Source: Rhodospirillaceae bacterium
GTDB taxonomy: Bacteria > Pseudomonadota > Alphaproteobacteria > Rhodospirillales > Rhodospirillaceae
Direction: 5' to 3'
DNA length: 48,728 bases
Assembly: GCA_009693785.1 (NCBI GenBank)
Contig: SHWP01000022.1
Coordinates: 1-48,728, forward strand
The translations under genes were made by a program, and so were the position numbers. Positions 16,111 through 24,987 of the stretch are shown here, piece after piece. The stretch's first letter is position 1; every line of letters starts with the position of its first letter. The notes beneath the pieces are model-generated. The model ran no database searches, was not told where the DNA came from, and saw nothing but the letters and a program-made list of their open reading frames with translations.

Positions 16111-17010
16111 TTAATCTTCTGCCGTCACAAAACACTTCATCACATACGGCCAGAACACATTGAGCGCGAGGCCGGTCATCACCAACGCGGCAGCGATAAG
16201 TTTCCAGGCGGGCAACGCTTCGGCGAGAAACACCGCCGAGGCTCCCATGCCGAACACCGGCACCAACAGCGACATTGGTGAAATAGTCGCCGCCGGGTGG
16301 CGCACCAGCAGCCAACCCCACACTGCAAAGCCGAATAAACTGTTCCCCCACGATTGATAGAGCACCGCGCCCCACACGGGCATGGTCATGTTGGCGAGCG
16401 CGGCTTTGTCGGCCTCCCAGCCTTCGAAAATCAACGACAGCACCAGCAACGGAACGATTGCAAAGCCGCTCGACCACGCCACGTAGGCCACCATGTTGAT
16501 GTGGCCCGCATTCTTTGAAGCGATGTTGCCGCAAGCCCACGAGAACGCGGCCAGCAGCACAAGCCCCAAACCTAATAACGTCGTCGAGCCATCGGTGTGC
16601 ATGACAATCACACCCATGCCCGCAACCGCGAGCATCAAGGCCGCCACTTGAATGAGGCGTAATCGCTCGCCGCTCAAGATCATCGCCAAGCCAATCGTAA
16701 AAAATGCATTGGTTTGCGCCATCAGCGAGGCCAAGCCCGGAGAGATGTGGCCGTTGATAGCGATGTAGAGCAGCCCGAACTGCCCCACCCCGATGAACAA
16801 GCCGTATGTAATCAGATTCCGCCAACTGACTTTGGGGCGCGGAATGAAAAAAGCCACCGGGAAAAATGCAAAGGTGAATCGCAGCGCGGCGAATAACAGT
16901 GGCGGCAGGTGATCAAGGCCTGACTTGATCACCACGAAATTGACGCCCCATACTGCGACCACCAACAGGGCGAGGAGAAGGTGGCCAATGGGCAGGGCGG
17001 CGGCGGGCAA
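16111..17010 (-). CDS. EamA/DMT-family transporter
   Basis: A 299-residue inner-membrane protein of the drug/metabolite transporter superfamily, with ten predicted helices arranged as two EamA repeats. The first repeat opens LLLALLVVAVWGVNFVVIKSGLDHLPPLLFAALRF. The second repeat starts near AFSWACGNIASKNAG. Such proteins export amino acids or other metabolites; the substrate cannot be read here. The DUF1428 gene lies 21 bp upstream on the same strand, so the two may be cotranscribed. A second DMT transporter at 26978 shares the fold but is clearly divergent in sequence. Confidence 0.9.
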   Translation of the reverse strand: MPAAALPIGHLLLALLVVAVWGVNFVVIKSGLDHLPPLLFAALRFTFAFFPVAFFIPRPKVSWRNLITYGLFIGVGQFGLLYIAINGHISPGLASLMAQTNAFFTIGLAMILSGERLRLIQVAALMLAVAGMGVIVMHTDGSTTLLGLGLVLLAAFSWACGNIASKNAGHINMVAYVAWSSGFAIVPLLVLSLIFEGWEADKAALANMTMPVWGAVLYQSWGNSLFGFAVWGWLLVRHPAATISPMSLLVPVFGMGASAVFLAEALPAWKLIAAALVMTGLALNVFWPYVMKCFVTAED

Positions 17011-17031
17011 GCGGGGATGACCGCCGAATTC

Positions 17032-17394
17032 CTACCCCTCAACCACTGCCTTGAAGCCGCCGAAGATCATGCGTTTGGCGTCGAAGGGCATCTTAGCGGT
17101 GCCAGCCATATAAGGCGCTATGCGTTTATCTTTCATCACCTTGGCCATGACGGCGTCGCGATGTTTGCGCGACTTGTAGGTGATGAACGAGAACCACACC
17201 GTTTCGGTTTTCTTGAGTTTCACACTGCGCGGGAATGACGTGCGCTTGCCCCAGGGCGCGTCGTCGGCAATGGCCTCGACGTAACTCAGCGCGCCGTGGT
17301 CGGGCCACACCTTGCGGCCCAGCTTGGCCATGCGTGTGTAAGACGCTTTATTTTTCTTGGGCACGGGAATTACAAATCCATCGACATAGGTCAT
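17032..17394 (-). CDS. DUF1428 family protein
   Basis: A 120-residue protein of the DUF1428 (YbaA-like) family, which has a ferredoxin-like dimeric barrel fold. Typical parts are MTYVDGFVIPVPKKNKASYTRMA, a VWPDHGALSYVEAIADD block, and the C-terminal MPFDAKRMIFGGFKAVV. No enzymatic function is established for the family. The start ATG follows an AAGGAGAA ribosome site on the minus strand. It is probably cotranscribed with the DMT transporter 21 bp downstream. The divergent spacer towards the TonB receptor carries several palindromes. Confidence 0.92.
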   Translation of the reverse strand: MTYVDGFVIPVPKKNKASYTRMAKLGRKVWPDHGALSYVEAIADDAPWGKRTSFPRSVKLKKTETVWFSFITYKSRKHRDAVMAKVMKDKRIAPYMAGTAKMPFDAKRMIFGGFKAVVEG

Positions 17395-17454
17395 GTGCGT
17401 TCTCCTTGGGGTGATGTGCCAGCGTCGAGTAGTAAATATGAGCCATGTCCACCA

Positions 17455-17476
17455 AATTGTTCCACGTGGAACAATT
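17455..17476. promoter_or_regulatory. parS-like perfect palindrome
   Basis: A perfect 22-bp palindrome whose core TGTTCCACGTGGAACA (17458-17473) differs from the widespread chromosomal parS consensus TGTTTCACGTGAAACA only at one symmetric pair of positions. ParB would load here and form the partition complex. No parA or parB is in the window, so this would be an outlying site, or a CACGTG-centred operator of another protein. It lies between DUF1428 and the TonB receptor genes. Confidence 0.6.
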
Positions 17477-17494
17477 GAGCGGGTCGAAATCTAC

Positions 17495-17591
17495 ACCGCT
17501 GCGGTATAGCATCCCTGTTAATACAGGAAAAATACAGGCCCGCCTGGTGAACGTATACCGCCGCGGTATGATTATTCACGCGCGGTATGAT
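17495..17591. repeat. GCGGTAT palindromes upstream of the TonB receptor
   Basis: ACCGC-T-GCGGT lies at 17495-17505 and ATACCGC-C-GCGGTAT at 17555-17569. The 11-mer CGCGGTATGAT occurs at 17562-17572 and again at 17581-17591, a 19-bp direct repeat. The cluster lies in the divergent DUF1428/TonB-receptor gap, 50-140 bp before the receptor start. It looks like a multi-site operator. I do not recognise the regulator. Confidence 0.5.
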
Positions 17592-17644
17592 GCCGTGCGA
17601 AATGCGCCCACCCTTGGCCTTGACCCCATTTGGGAATGACGGCA

Positions 17645-18898
17645 ATGATCTCCCCTATTGGGGGACTGTCTGCATTGATTACAACTTTGAGTTCAGTGCT
17701 ATGCCGAAACGCGATTGTGCGCGTTTGCGGCGTATTGGCCGGTTTGGTCATGGCCGCGCAAGGCGCTTGGGCTGCGGATTCCGACAATGTCATCCTCAAT
17801 GCGCGCGATGCCTTTGGCGAACGCGTCGGCGTGGAGACCGCAGGCATTTATACCGAAGCCCAAGTGCGCGGCTTCAGCCTGGCCAACACCGGCGCCTATC
17901 GCATCGAAGGCGCCTATTTCGTGCGCGACTATACCTTGCCTGACAGCGTGCTCTCGGGCGTGAGCGTGAAGGCAGGCGTCAATGCCGCGCGCTTGGTTTA
18001 CCCATCGCCCTCGGGCGTGGTGGAGTACCGTTTGCGCAGCTCCAAACCCGGCGACCGTTCCTTCACCGCCACTGTCAGCCACCGCGAGCTAAATCAAACC
18101 GTCGTGGAAACGGCGTTTTCGTTTGCACGCGAGGATGGCAAATTCGGCGTGGCAGGCGGCACATTTTACACCACGCCCGTGCTTTACCCCAACGAGGTGA
18201 ACTACAAGATCCACAATGTCGGGCTGGTGCCGCAATGGCGGCTCAACGACCATGTACGTGTGCGCGGGCTCGCATCGGTGGAGATTTCACACTATCGCGG
18301 CGAGATCGGCTTTCTCAGCGCGGTCGCGGCACTTCCTCCCAAACTCAGCTATCACAACTTCAACCCGCTCTGGGCCATCCTGGAGCGTCAAACCATCAAC
18401 ACCGGCGTGCTGATGGATGCGCAGTGGGGCGATGGCTGGTCGTTGTCGGCCACGACGTTCTACGCCGATCACCGGCGTTCTCCGGCGGACTTTTCATTGA
18501 CCACCATTCGACCCAATCGAACGGGGGATGTGTCGTTCAACCGCACCAACGATCAACACAGCAAATCGATCTCAAGTGAAAGCGTGCTGGGCTACCGCTT
18601 CGCCACGGGCCCCGTCACCAACACGCTTACAGCCGCCGTACGCAACCGGCGTAGCCGCACACTAGTCGTTACGCTGGCGCCCATTCGATTGGGCCTGATC
18701 GACCTGACGAAAGATTATGAGGATAACAGCTTTGGCTTTTCGCCCGAGCCGCTCTATCCGGTGCCGCCGGGTGGCACTCAGTCCAACGTCGATCACCTGA
18801 CAGGAAGCCTTGGCTACACCGGCCAATTCGGCAGCAGGCTGGAACTGCGTGGCGGCCTGCACCGCAGCCGTTACAAAAAAACGTCACCTCGCCGTTGA
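17645..18898 (+). pseudogene. TonB-dependent receptor, N-terminal part (frameshifted)
   Basis: Outer-membrane receptor for an energised uptake substrate, perhaps a metal chelate. From the ATG at 17645 there is a hydrophobic signal region ending LAGLVMAAQGAWA, then a mature N-terminus ADSDNVILNARDAFG. Next comes the plug domain (VGVETAGIYTEAQVRGFSLAN, GAYRIEGAYFVRDYTLPDSVLSG, YPSPSGVVEYRLR) and part of the beta-barrel. Earlier in-frame starts at 17630 (TTG) and 17636 (ATG) are possible. The frame ends early at 18898, just after an A7 run at 18875-18881. One extra A would join it to the downstream frame and give a receptor of about 665 residues. It is a true mutation, recoding, or a sequencing error. 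Confidence 0.85.
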
Positions 18899-19644
18899 AG
18901 GTGCGCACCTCTCGGCTTGAAACGCGCTGGCTATATAACGCCTCGGCTGTGCTGGCGCTGCGCGAGACAACGACACTGTTCGCCAATGCCGTGAAGGGCA
19001 TCGAAGAAACCGGCATCGCACCGCAAAACGCCATCAACCGCGACGAAGTGCTGCCGCCGGTCGTGGCGGAGCAGTTCGAGGTGGGCGTGCGTGAAGCCAT
19101 CACACCCAAACTTGCGCTGTCGGTCGCTGGGTTCTCGGTGAAAAAAATGATTCCGGGCTTGCGCGCTGATGGAATTTACACCCTGGTGGGTGACGTGCAC
19201 CACCGCGGCGGAGAACTCTCGCTCACGGGCGAAGTCGCGCCCGGAACCACACTCGTGCTTGGCGTCTTGGCCATGACCCCGCGCCTGTCACGGCCCGGCG
19301 CAGCTACCGTTAAACCTGTCGGCGTGTCATCGGATGTGCTGGTGGCCAGCGTCAATCACCAGTTCGATTGGATGGGCCTTGGGCCTGGCTGGTCGGTGGA
19401 TGCCCGCGCCACATGGCAAAGCCCGCGCATCGCCAACGCCGCGGCAACATTCAAGACCGTCGATGCGGCCTCATTATCTGTGGGCACGCGCTATGAATTC
19501 AAACTGAACGGGTTGCCTGCGCAGTTGCGCCTGGTCGCAGCCAACATTGGAACCACCCGGCCCTGGAGCGTGGGACCCAGCGGCCTTTTGATTCAAGGCG
19601 ATCCGTTCCGCATTCGGGCGAGCCTGCGACTGACGCTGAGCTAG
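18883..19644 (+). pseudogene. TonB-dependent receptor, C-terminal barrel part
   Basis: Continuation of the receptor in the +2 frame relative to the upstream part. It reads VTSPLKVRTSRLETRWLYNASAVLALRETTTLFANAVKG and continues through barrel strands to the terminal ...RIRASLRLTLS. The end is short and hydrophobic, as in outer-membrane barrels, though the usual final aromatic residue is replaced by L-S. A TTG at 18895 could start this part alone, but a barrel fragment without signal peptide would not be useful. Everything after the shift remains open and protein-like, so the break is recent or artificial. Confidence 0.82.
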
Positions 19645-19727
19645 TCTTTGGCAAACTATGCCTTGGCTGCGGACGATACAGCGCTCATGATCGAGCGACG
19701 CTGATCGATTCAGAACTGGAGCACGCA

Positions 19728-20369
19728 TTGAGCTTACAAGCCCACGACATGCTGTGGACGGGCCCACCGCGTGCGGCGCTCACGGTGCTGTTGGCACATG
19801 GTGCGGGTGCACCGATGGACACGCCGTTCATGAATTTTTTCGCCGAGGGTTTGGCGGCGCGCGGCTATCGTGTCGGACGCTTTGAGTTCCCCTACATGGC
19901 CGCGCGTCGCGCGGCCGGAAAACGCAAGCCACCCGACCGTGCGCAAGTGTTGATGGAAACCTGGCGCGAAGCCGTGGCGGCCATTTCTTCAGATGCCATT
20001 GTCATTGGCGGTAAATCCATGGGCGGGCGCATCGCCAGCATGATCGCCGATGATGTCCGCGCGCGCGGGCTGATTTGCCTTGGTTATCCATTCTTTGGCG
20101 CGGGCCGCCGCGATAAACCACGCATCCGCCACCTTGAAACACTCAAGACCCCCACGCTGATATGCCAAGGCGAGCGCGACCCCATGGGCGATAGCACAAC
20201 AGTGAATGCGTTGCCGCTGTCGGGCTCGATCTCGCTGCAATGGGCGCCCGATGGCAACCACGATTTGAAACCGCGCAAGGCCTCGGGGCGAACGCACGAG
20301 CAAAATCTCGCCACCGCCCTTGAAACAGCCGGGCGTTTCATCGCAGGCTTGCCGCAGAGGAGATCATGA
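19728..20369 (+). CDS. Alpha/beta hydrolase, dienelactone-hydrolase-like (KANL3/TEX30 type)
   Basis: A 213-residue cytosolic hydrolase. The oxyanion region is [15 protein letters not shown], the nucleophile elbow is GGKSMGGR (G-x-S-x-G), the acid is in [10 protein letters not shown], and the His is in [11 protein letters not shown]. The pattern recalls bacterial proteins related to KANL3/TEX30 hydrolases of unknown substrate. I chose the TTG at 19728 because GGAG lies 6 bp before it; the ATG at 19749 would cut the first strand. Its stop overlaps the fumC ATG by 4 bp, so the pair is translationally coupled. A link between its substrate and fumarate is not evident. Confidence 0.87.
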   Translation: MSLQAHDMLWTGPPRAALTVLLAHGAGAPMDTPFMNFFAEGLAARGYRVGRFEFPYMAARRAAGKRKPPDRAQVLMETWREAVAAISSDAIVIGGKSMGGRIASMIADDVRARGLICLGYPFFGAGRRDKPRIRHLETLKTPTLICQGERDPMGDSTTVNALPLSGSISLQWAPDGNHDLKPRKASGRTHEQNLATALETAGRFIAGLPQRRS

Positions 20370-21766
20370 CCAGCAAGACCCGCAGCGAAACCGATTCCAT
20401 GGGCGCCATCGACGTGCCCGCCGAGCGTTACTGGGGGGCGCAAACCCAACGCAGCCTCGGTAACTTCAAGATCGGCGGCGAACGCATGCCGCTGGCCTTG
20501 ATCCATGCCTTTGGCTTGCAAAAAAAAGCCGCGGCCCTTGCCAACAAGACGCTCAAAGAATTACCGGCTGACCTCGCCGATGTGATCGCCAGCGCCGCGC
20601 AAGAAGTAGCCGATGGTAAGCTTGATGACGAATTCCCGCTGGTGATTTGGCAGACCGGCTCGGGCACACAGACCAACATGAACCTGAACGAAGTGATCGC
20701 CGGGCGGGCCAACGAGATGTTGGGCAAGGGGCGCGGCGGCAAGTCGCCGGTGCACCCCAACGATCACGTCAATCGCGGGCAATCGTCCAACGATAGTTTC
20801 CCCACGGCCATGCATATCGCCGCCGTCATGGAACTTGAGGCCCGGTTGATCCCATCGCTAGGGGCCTTGCACCGCGCGCTTGATGACAAAGCCAAGGCCT
20901 TCGCGGCCGTCGTAAAAATCGGCCGCACCCACATGCAAGACGCCACGCCCATGACCGTGGGCCAGGAGTTTTCAGGCTACACGGCACAACTGGCTTACGG
21001 CATTGACCGAGTGAAAGCTGTAGGCCCCGCGTTACTGCGCCTGGCGCAAGGCGGCACGGCCGTAGGAACAGGGCTGAATGCGAAAGCCGGTTTTGCTGAA
21101 AAATTCTGCAGTGAGCTGGGTAAACTGACGGCCCTGCCCTTCACGCCCGCGCCCAATTTCTTCGAGGCCTTGGCTGCACATGATTCGCTGGTTGAATGCT
21201 CGGGCGTCTTGAACACGCTGGCGGCCTCGCTGATGAAGATTGCCAACGACCTTCGCTTGTTGGGGTCGGGACCGCGCGCGGGCTTGGGCGAATTAGCGTT
21301 GCCTGAAAACGAGCCCGGCTCGTCGATCATGCCGGGCAAAGTCAACCCCACGCAGGCCGAAGCCCTGACGATGGTATGCGCGCAGGTAATGGGCAACCAC
21401 GTGGCTGTCACTATCGCCGGTTCGCAAGGGCACCTGGAGTTGAACGTCTATAAGCCAGTGATCATCGCCAACGTGCTGCGATCCATCCGGCTGCTGGCCG
21501 ATGCGAGCATCAGCTTCGCCGAGAATTGTGTGGCGGGATTGACGGTTAATCATGCCACCGTGCAACGGCACTTGGATGAATCCTTGATGCTGGTGACCGC
21601 GCTGGCCCCACACATTGGCTATGACAAAGCCGCAGCCATCGCCAAGCTTGCCCATCACGACAACCTCACGCTCAAGCAGGCCGCGCTGAAACTTGGCCAT
21701 GTTTCGGCTGATGATTTTGATAAATGGATACGCCCCGGCGATATGATCGGACCAACGCGGCCATGA
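20366..21766 (+). CDS. fumC: Class II fumarate hydratase
   Basis: Iron-independent fumarase that converts fumarate to malate and resists oxidative stress. The 466 residues are typical. Key regions are [40 protein letters not shown], the [20 protein letters not shown] segment, [17 protein letters not shown] with the catalytic His, and the superfamily signature [13 protein letters not shown]. The start overlaps the hydrolase stop and the stop overlaps the next gene, both as ATGA. The class I fumarase at 13246 makes this genome redundant for the step, a pattern often tied to iron limitation or redox stress. Confidence 0.97.
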   Translation: MTSKTRSETDSMGAIDVPAERYWGAQTQRSLGNFKIGGERMPLALIHAFGLQKKAAALANKTLKELPADLADVIASAAQEVADGKLDDEFPLVIWQTGSGTQTNMNLNEVIAGRANEMLGKGRGGKSPVHPNDHVNRGQSSNDSFPTAMHIAAVMELEARLIPSLGALHRALDDKAKAFAAVVKIGRTHMQDATPMTVGQEFSGYTAQLAYGIDRVKAVGPALLRLAQGGTAVGTGLNAKAGFAEKFCSELGKLTALPFTPAPNFFEALAAHDSLVECSGVLNTLAASLMKIANDLRLLGSGPRAGLGELALPENEPGSSIMPGKVNPTQAEALTMVCAQVMGNHVAVTIAGSQGHLELNVYKPVIIANVLRSIRLLADASISFAENCVAGLTVNHATVQRHLDESLMLVTALAPHIGYDKAAAIAKLAHHDNLTLKQAALKLGHVSADDFDKWIRPGDMIGPTRP

Positions 21767-21978
21767 CCGGCGAGATTAGCAAGCACTCGGTCAAGCTCGC
21801 GGGCCATCGCACCAGCGTGTCGATCGAGAATGAATTCTGGGATGCACTTAAAGTGATCGCCGCGAAAAAAGGCGAGACTATCACAGACCTGCTCACACAC
21901 ATCGACCGGAATAGGCCCGGAAATTTATCGAGTGCCGTGCGATTGTTTGTTCTGCGCTGGTATCAAACTCACCGTTGA
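21763..21978 (+). CDS. Ribbon-helix-helix domain protein
   Basis: A 71-residue protein starting at the ATG that overlaps the fumC stop. [52 protein letters not shown] shows the beta strand and two helices of a ribbon-helix-helix DNA-binding fold. Small proteins of this type are common next to fumC in Alphaproteobacteria. The target is unknown; autoregulation of the operon or control of metabolic genes are possibilities. The last 10 bases overlap the end of the opposing AsmA-like gene. Confidence 0.87.
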   Translation: MTGEISKHSVKLAGHRTSVSIENEFWDALKVIAAKKGETITDLLTHIDRNRPGNLSSAVRLFVLRWYQTHR

Positions 21979-24962
21979 ACCCCCGAGGTGTCGAGCTTGA
22001 TCGTGGGTGCCGTCATTGGCCCGCTCACGCTCATTGGTACGACAGGCGGCAGAACCAACTGCGCCGATGGGCCCACGATGAGCCCGCGATCCTTCAACCG
22101 CAACGTGCCCTTCAGATCAAATAGTTTCCGATTGAGATCGATACTGCCGCCAAATGTTCCGGCATAAGCGTTTGCGCCGATGGCAAGATCGGTTGTCGAC
22201 ACGATTCCATTCGTCATGGCAAATGTCGCCGAGCCCGTAACTGGCGCGGCGGCTTTGGCGTCTTGAGATTCAGCGCGCATCACCGCCGAGAGCGGTGCAA
22301 GCAGCCCGGTATTTTTCATCGCTGTGTTGGCGGGCACCGCCAGCTTCATGGAACCGGAACCCGATGCGTGCGCGAGCCACGCCTGGGGCGTTTGTGCATC
22401 GGCTTCAAAATTCAATGTGATGTCAGCCTGACCACGAGGCGCAAGCGGCAAGCCATCGATGATCAACGCCGGATTGGCGCCATTGATGACGATTTGCCCT
22501 TGCAGGCGGTGAGCCACACGTTCCGTATTCTTTGCCCATTTCAGCGCCACTTGCGCCGGGCCATCGAACAACCGGCCATTCCATTCGGCCAATTCAACCG
22601 CGTCGGGCGTGGCGACGAAGCGGGCGGAAAAGTCGCGGGCATCGACGTAGGCTGATTTCAACAACCGGCCCGAGAGCGTGACCTCGCCCTCCCATCCCCC
22701 AGGCAATGGCACCGGTAATATCTGCGCTGCCGACAAGGCTGTGAGATCAAGATTGAGTTCGCTCATCGTCACGTTCACCGAGCGTCGGCCGTTGGTTTCG
22801 GCCAGCGTTGCGCGCGCCTTAGTTCCAAAGGGCCCAAAGGCCACGTTGGCCTCATCCAGAGTCCACAGCCCGCTCTCATATTTTAGCTTGGCCGCTGCAC
22901 TTGCTGCGCCACCGATCTTAGTTGCGGGCGCCGCCGCACCCCACATCGTTTTGCGCAAGGCGTCGGCGTCGGGATGGCGCAATTCAATCAACGTGTCGAG
23001 CTTTGGCGCTGCACCGACTAACCCAGCAACGCCGCGTGCCTTCACTTCCACGGCGCCGAGTTTCCCATCAATCGCCACACTGGCGTCGAGCAACGAACCG
23101 TTGAGGGCAGCGGTCATCGACCACGGCGAAAGCGCCTGCAACACCGGCGGAACATCGGCGCGCGCGGCACGGATAAACCGTGGAATATCACTGACCTTCA
23201 GATTGAGTTGGAGACTATCGGCCGTGGGGATGGTGTCGAGATTTCTGATCTTGCCGCCGACCCACAGCGCAGCACCGGATGCATCTTCAAACGCCAGCGA
23301 GCGAATATCAGCCACCCCGCCATCGAACGCCAAGTCCAGGCCCAAACGCCCTGCAGCAGCATCGCGCCACGTCAGCTGCTGAACAGCCGCGCGCAGTGTT
23401 CCCTTTTGCGATGCCAGCATGCCAAGCCACGGTGCCAACGGATTGATGCCGTATCCACTGCCCGTCGCGTTGTTATCCATCGCAGCCGCCCGGCGCAACA
23501 ATGGCCAGTAAGCATCCAGCGCCAAGTGATCGATATCGAGATCAATCACCGTGGGCAGCTCACGATCCCATCCAAACGAGATACGGCCCACCGCTTGAGT
23601 TGCATCGAAGGCAATCGCGACATCGCCCAAGGCGACCAGGCGATTGCTGGCTTGAATCGTTCCGCTCGCGCTCAAGCTCGAAAGCCGCCCGGCTGCCACC
23701 GATTGCGCATCAATATCAAGCCACGCCAACAGTGCGCGCAAATCTTGAGCCGCCCAACGCCACGACCCTTCGACCGACGGAGACTCCGCATCGCTGCTCA
23801 GCAAACCCGCGAACGACACGCGCGACTGGCCTGGCAAGGTCAGCGCGGCATCGCGAATGTTCCATTGGCCTTTCTCGCGCTCGGCATCGAGCCGGCCATC
23901 GCGCAGCGTTTGGCTTCCCAAGCGCATGTTCGGCGCGTTGAGCTTCACCTCGCCGCGCCACTCACGATCAAGTCCAAGAACAGTTGCGAGGGTTTGGCGT
24001 TGTTGTGGCGTGGCATTCGCTGGGCGCGCCGGCAACCATGTTCCTGCGTCAGCTTTATTGACTTCAACTACCAGCGCGAATGTTGGCTCGCCTAAACCGG
24101 CACGCCCGGAAAAGGTCGCGGCTTGATCGCCGAGCTTTGCCTCACCGGAATTGAACGCGATCTGGTCTGAGTCGATGACGACATTGGCTGTCATCGCCAG
24201 GGGCTGACCGCTCCAAGGCCAGCGCGCCGTATCGAGATCAAGCAAGCCCGAAACAGACAACGCATCGGCCGCACGCAAGGCTGAAATGACGGCGTTCCCT
24301 GTGAAGACAGCAGCCGACACCATGCCAGACAAATCGAGTGTCACATCGGCTTCGGGCAGGCGCAGGGTGGCTTGAACATTGCGATTGCCATTGCGCGCGG
24401 GCGCATTGAGCTTGCCCGTCACAGAAACGGCCAAGCCTTCGGCTAGACCATTGAGTGTCCATGAGAGCGAACCGTTCGATGAAGGAGTGAGCTCGATATC
24501 GGCAGACTCAAAGGTCAGCGCTTGCGTCGCGCCGCGAAGGCTCAGATGCCCGCGTTCAATTGATAGTCGCGGCACCTCGCCACCAAGCGCGGGCATATCG
24601 TTCCAATTGGTCTCGATGCTCGGGCGCACAAGTGACAATCGAGCGATTGTGTAACGGCCCAATACAAGGTCGCGCCAGCTCAAATCGGCGCGGGCTTCCT
24701 CGGCCGTGAGTGCGAATGCGCCCGATTCTTGTGTTGTAGTGGCGATATCTTTGACGATGAGGCGCGGGCCAGGCACCAAGGACAACAACACTTCGCCTTT
24801 CACGCGCACATCATGGCCCAGGGCCCGGCTGAGTTCGGCTGCAATCGTAGGCGACAGCCCGCGCACATCAATCAGTCGGGGGGCGAATAACGCAGCAGCA
24901 CCCAGCAGCACCAGAACCACGGATATAAAAACTAGCGCAGTGCGGGCTGTGCCGGACATCAT
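21969..24962 (-). CDS. AsmA-family protein
   Basis: A 997-residue protein with an N-terminal membrane anchor (TARTALVFISVVLVLLGAAALFA) followed by a long periplasmic region. The opening APRLIDVRGLSPTIAAELSRALGHDVRVKGEVLLSLVPGPRL is the typical AsmA N-terminal domain. The C-terminal region contains ASGSGSMKLAVPANTAMKNTGLLAPLS and the closing DLKGTLRLKDRGLIVGP, as in AsmA C-terminal domains. AsmA-like proteins form long grooves thought to move phospholipids to the outer membrane. The sequence is repetitive in fold, not in text, and intact. It lies 25 bp downstream of the acyl-CoA dehydrogenase gene on the same strand, so cotranscription is likely. Confidence 0.9.
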   Translation of the reverse strand: MMSGTARTALVFISVVLVLLGAAALFAPRLIDVRGLSPTIAAELSRALGHDVRVKGEVLLSLVPGPRLIVKDIATTTQESGAFALTAEEARADLSWRDLVLGRYTIARLSLVRPSIETNWNDMPALGGEVPRLSIERGHLSLRGATQALTFESADIELTPSSNGSLSWTLNGLAEGLAVSVTGKLNAPARNGNRNVQATLRLPEADVTLDLSGMVSAAVFTGNAVISALRAADALSVSGLLDLDTARWPWSGQPLAMTANVVIDSDQIAFNSGEAKLGDQAATFSGRAGLGEPTFALVVEVNKADAGTWLPARPANATPQQRQTLATVLGLDREWRGEVKLNAPNMRLGSQTLRDGRLDAEREKGQWNIRDAALTLPGQSRVSFAGLLSSDAESPSVEGSWRWAAQDLRALLAWLDIDAQSVAAGRLSSLSASGTIQASNRLVALGDVAIAFDATQAVGRISFGWDRELPTVIDLDIDHLALDAYWPLLRRAAAMDNNATGSGYGINPLAPWLGMLASQKGTLRAAVQQLTWRDAAAGRLGLDLAFDGGVADIRSLAFEDASGAALWVGGKIRNLDTIPTADSLQLNLKVSDIPRFIRAARADVPPVLQALSPWSMTAALNGSLLDASVAIDGKLGAVEVKARGVAGLVGAAPKLDTLIELRHPDADALRKTMWGAAAPATKIGGAASAAAKLKYESGLWTLDEANVAFGPFGTKARATLAETNGRRSVNVTMSELNLDLTALSAAQILPVPLPGGWEGEVTLSGRLLKSAYVDARDFSARFVATPDAVELAEWNGRLFDGPAQVALKWAKNTERVAHRLQGQIVINGANPALIIDGLPLAPRGQADITLNFEADAQTPQAWLAHASGSGSMKLAVPANTAMKNTGLLAPLSAVMRAESQDAKAAAPVTGSATFAMTNGIVSTTDLAIGANAYAGTFGGSIDLNRKLFDLKGTLRLKDRGLIVGPSAQLVLPPVVPMSVSGPMTAPTIKLDTSGVQR

Positions 24963-24987
24963 GTCGGCGCGATGTGAGAGGCGATGG

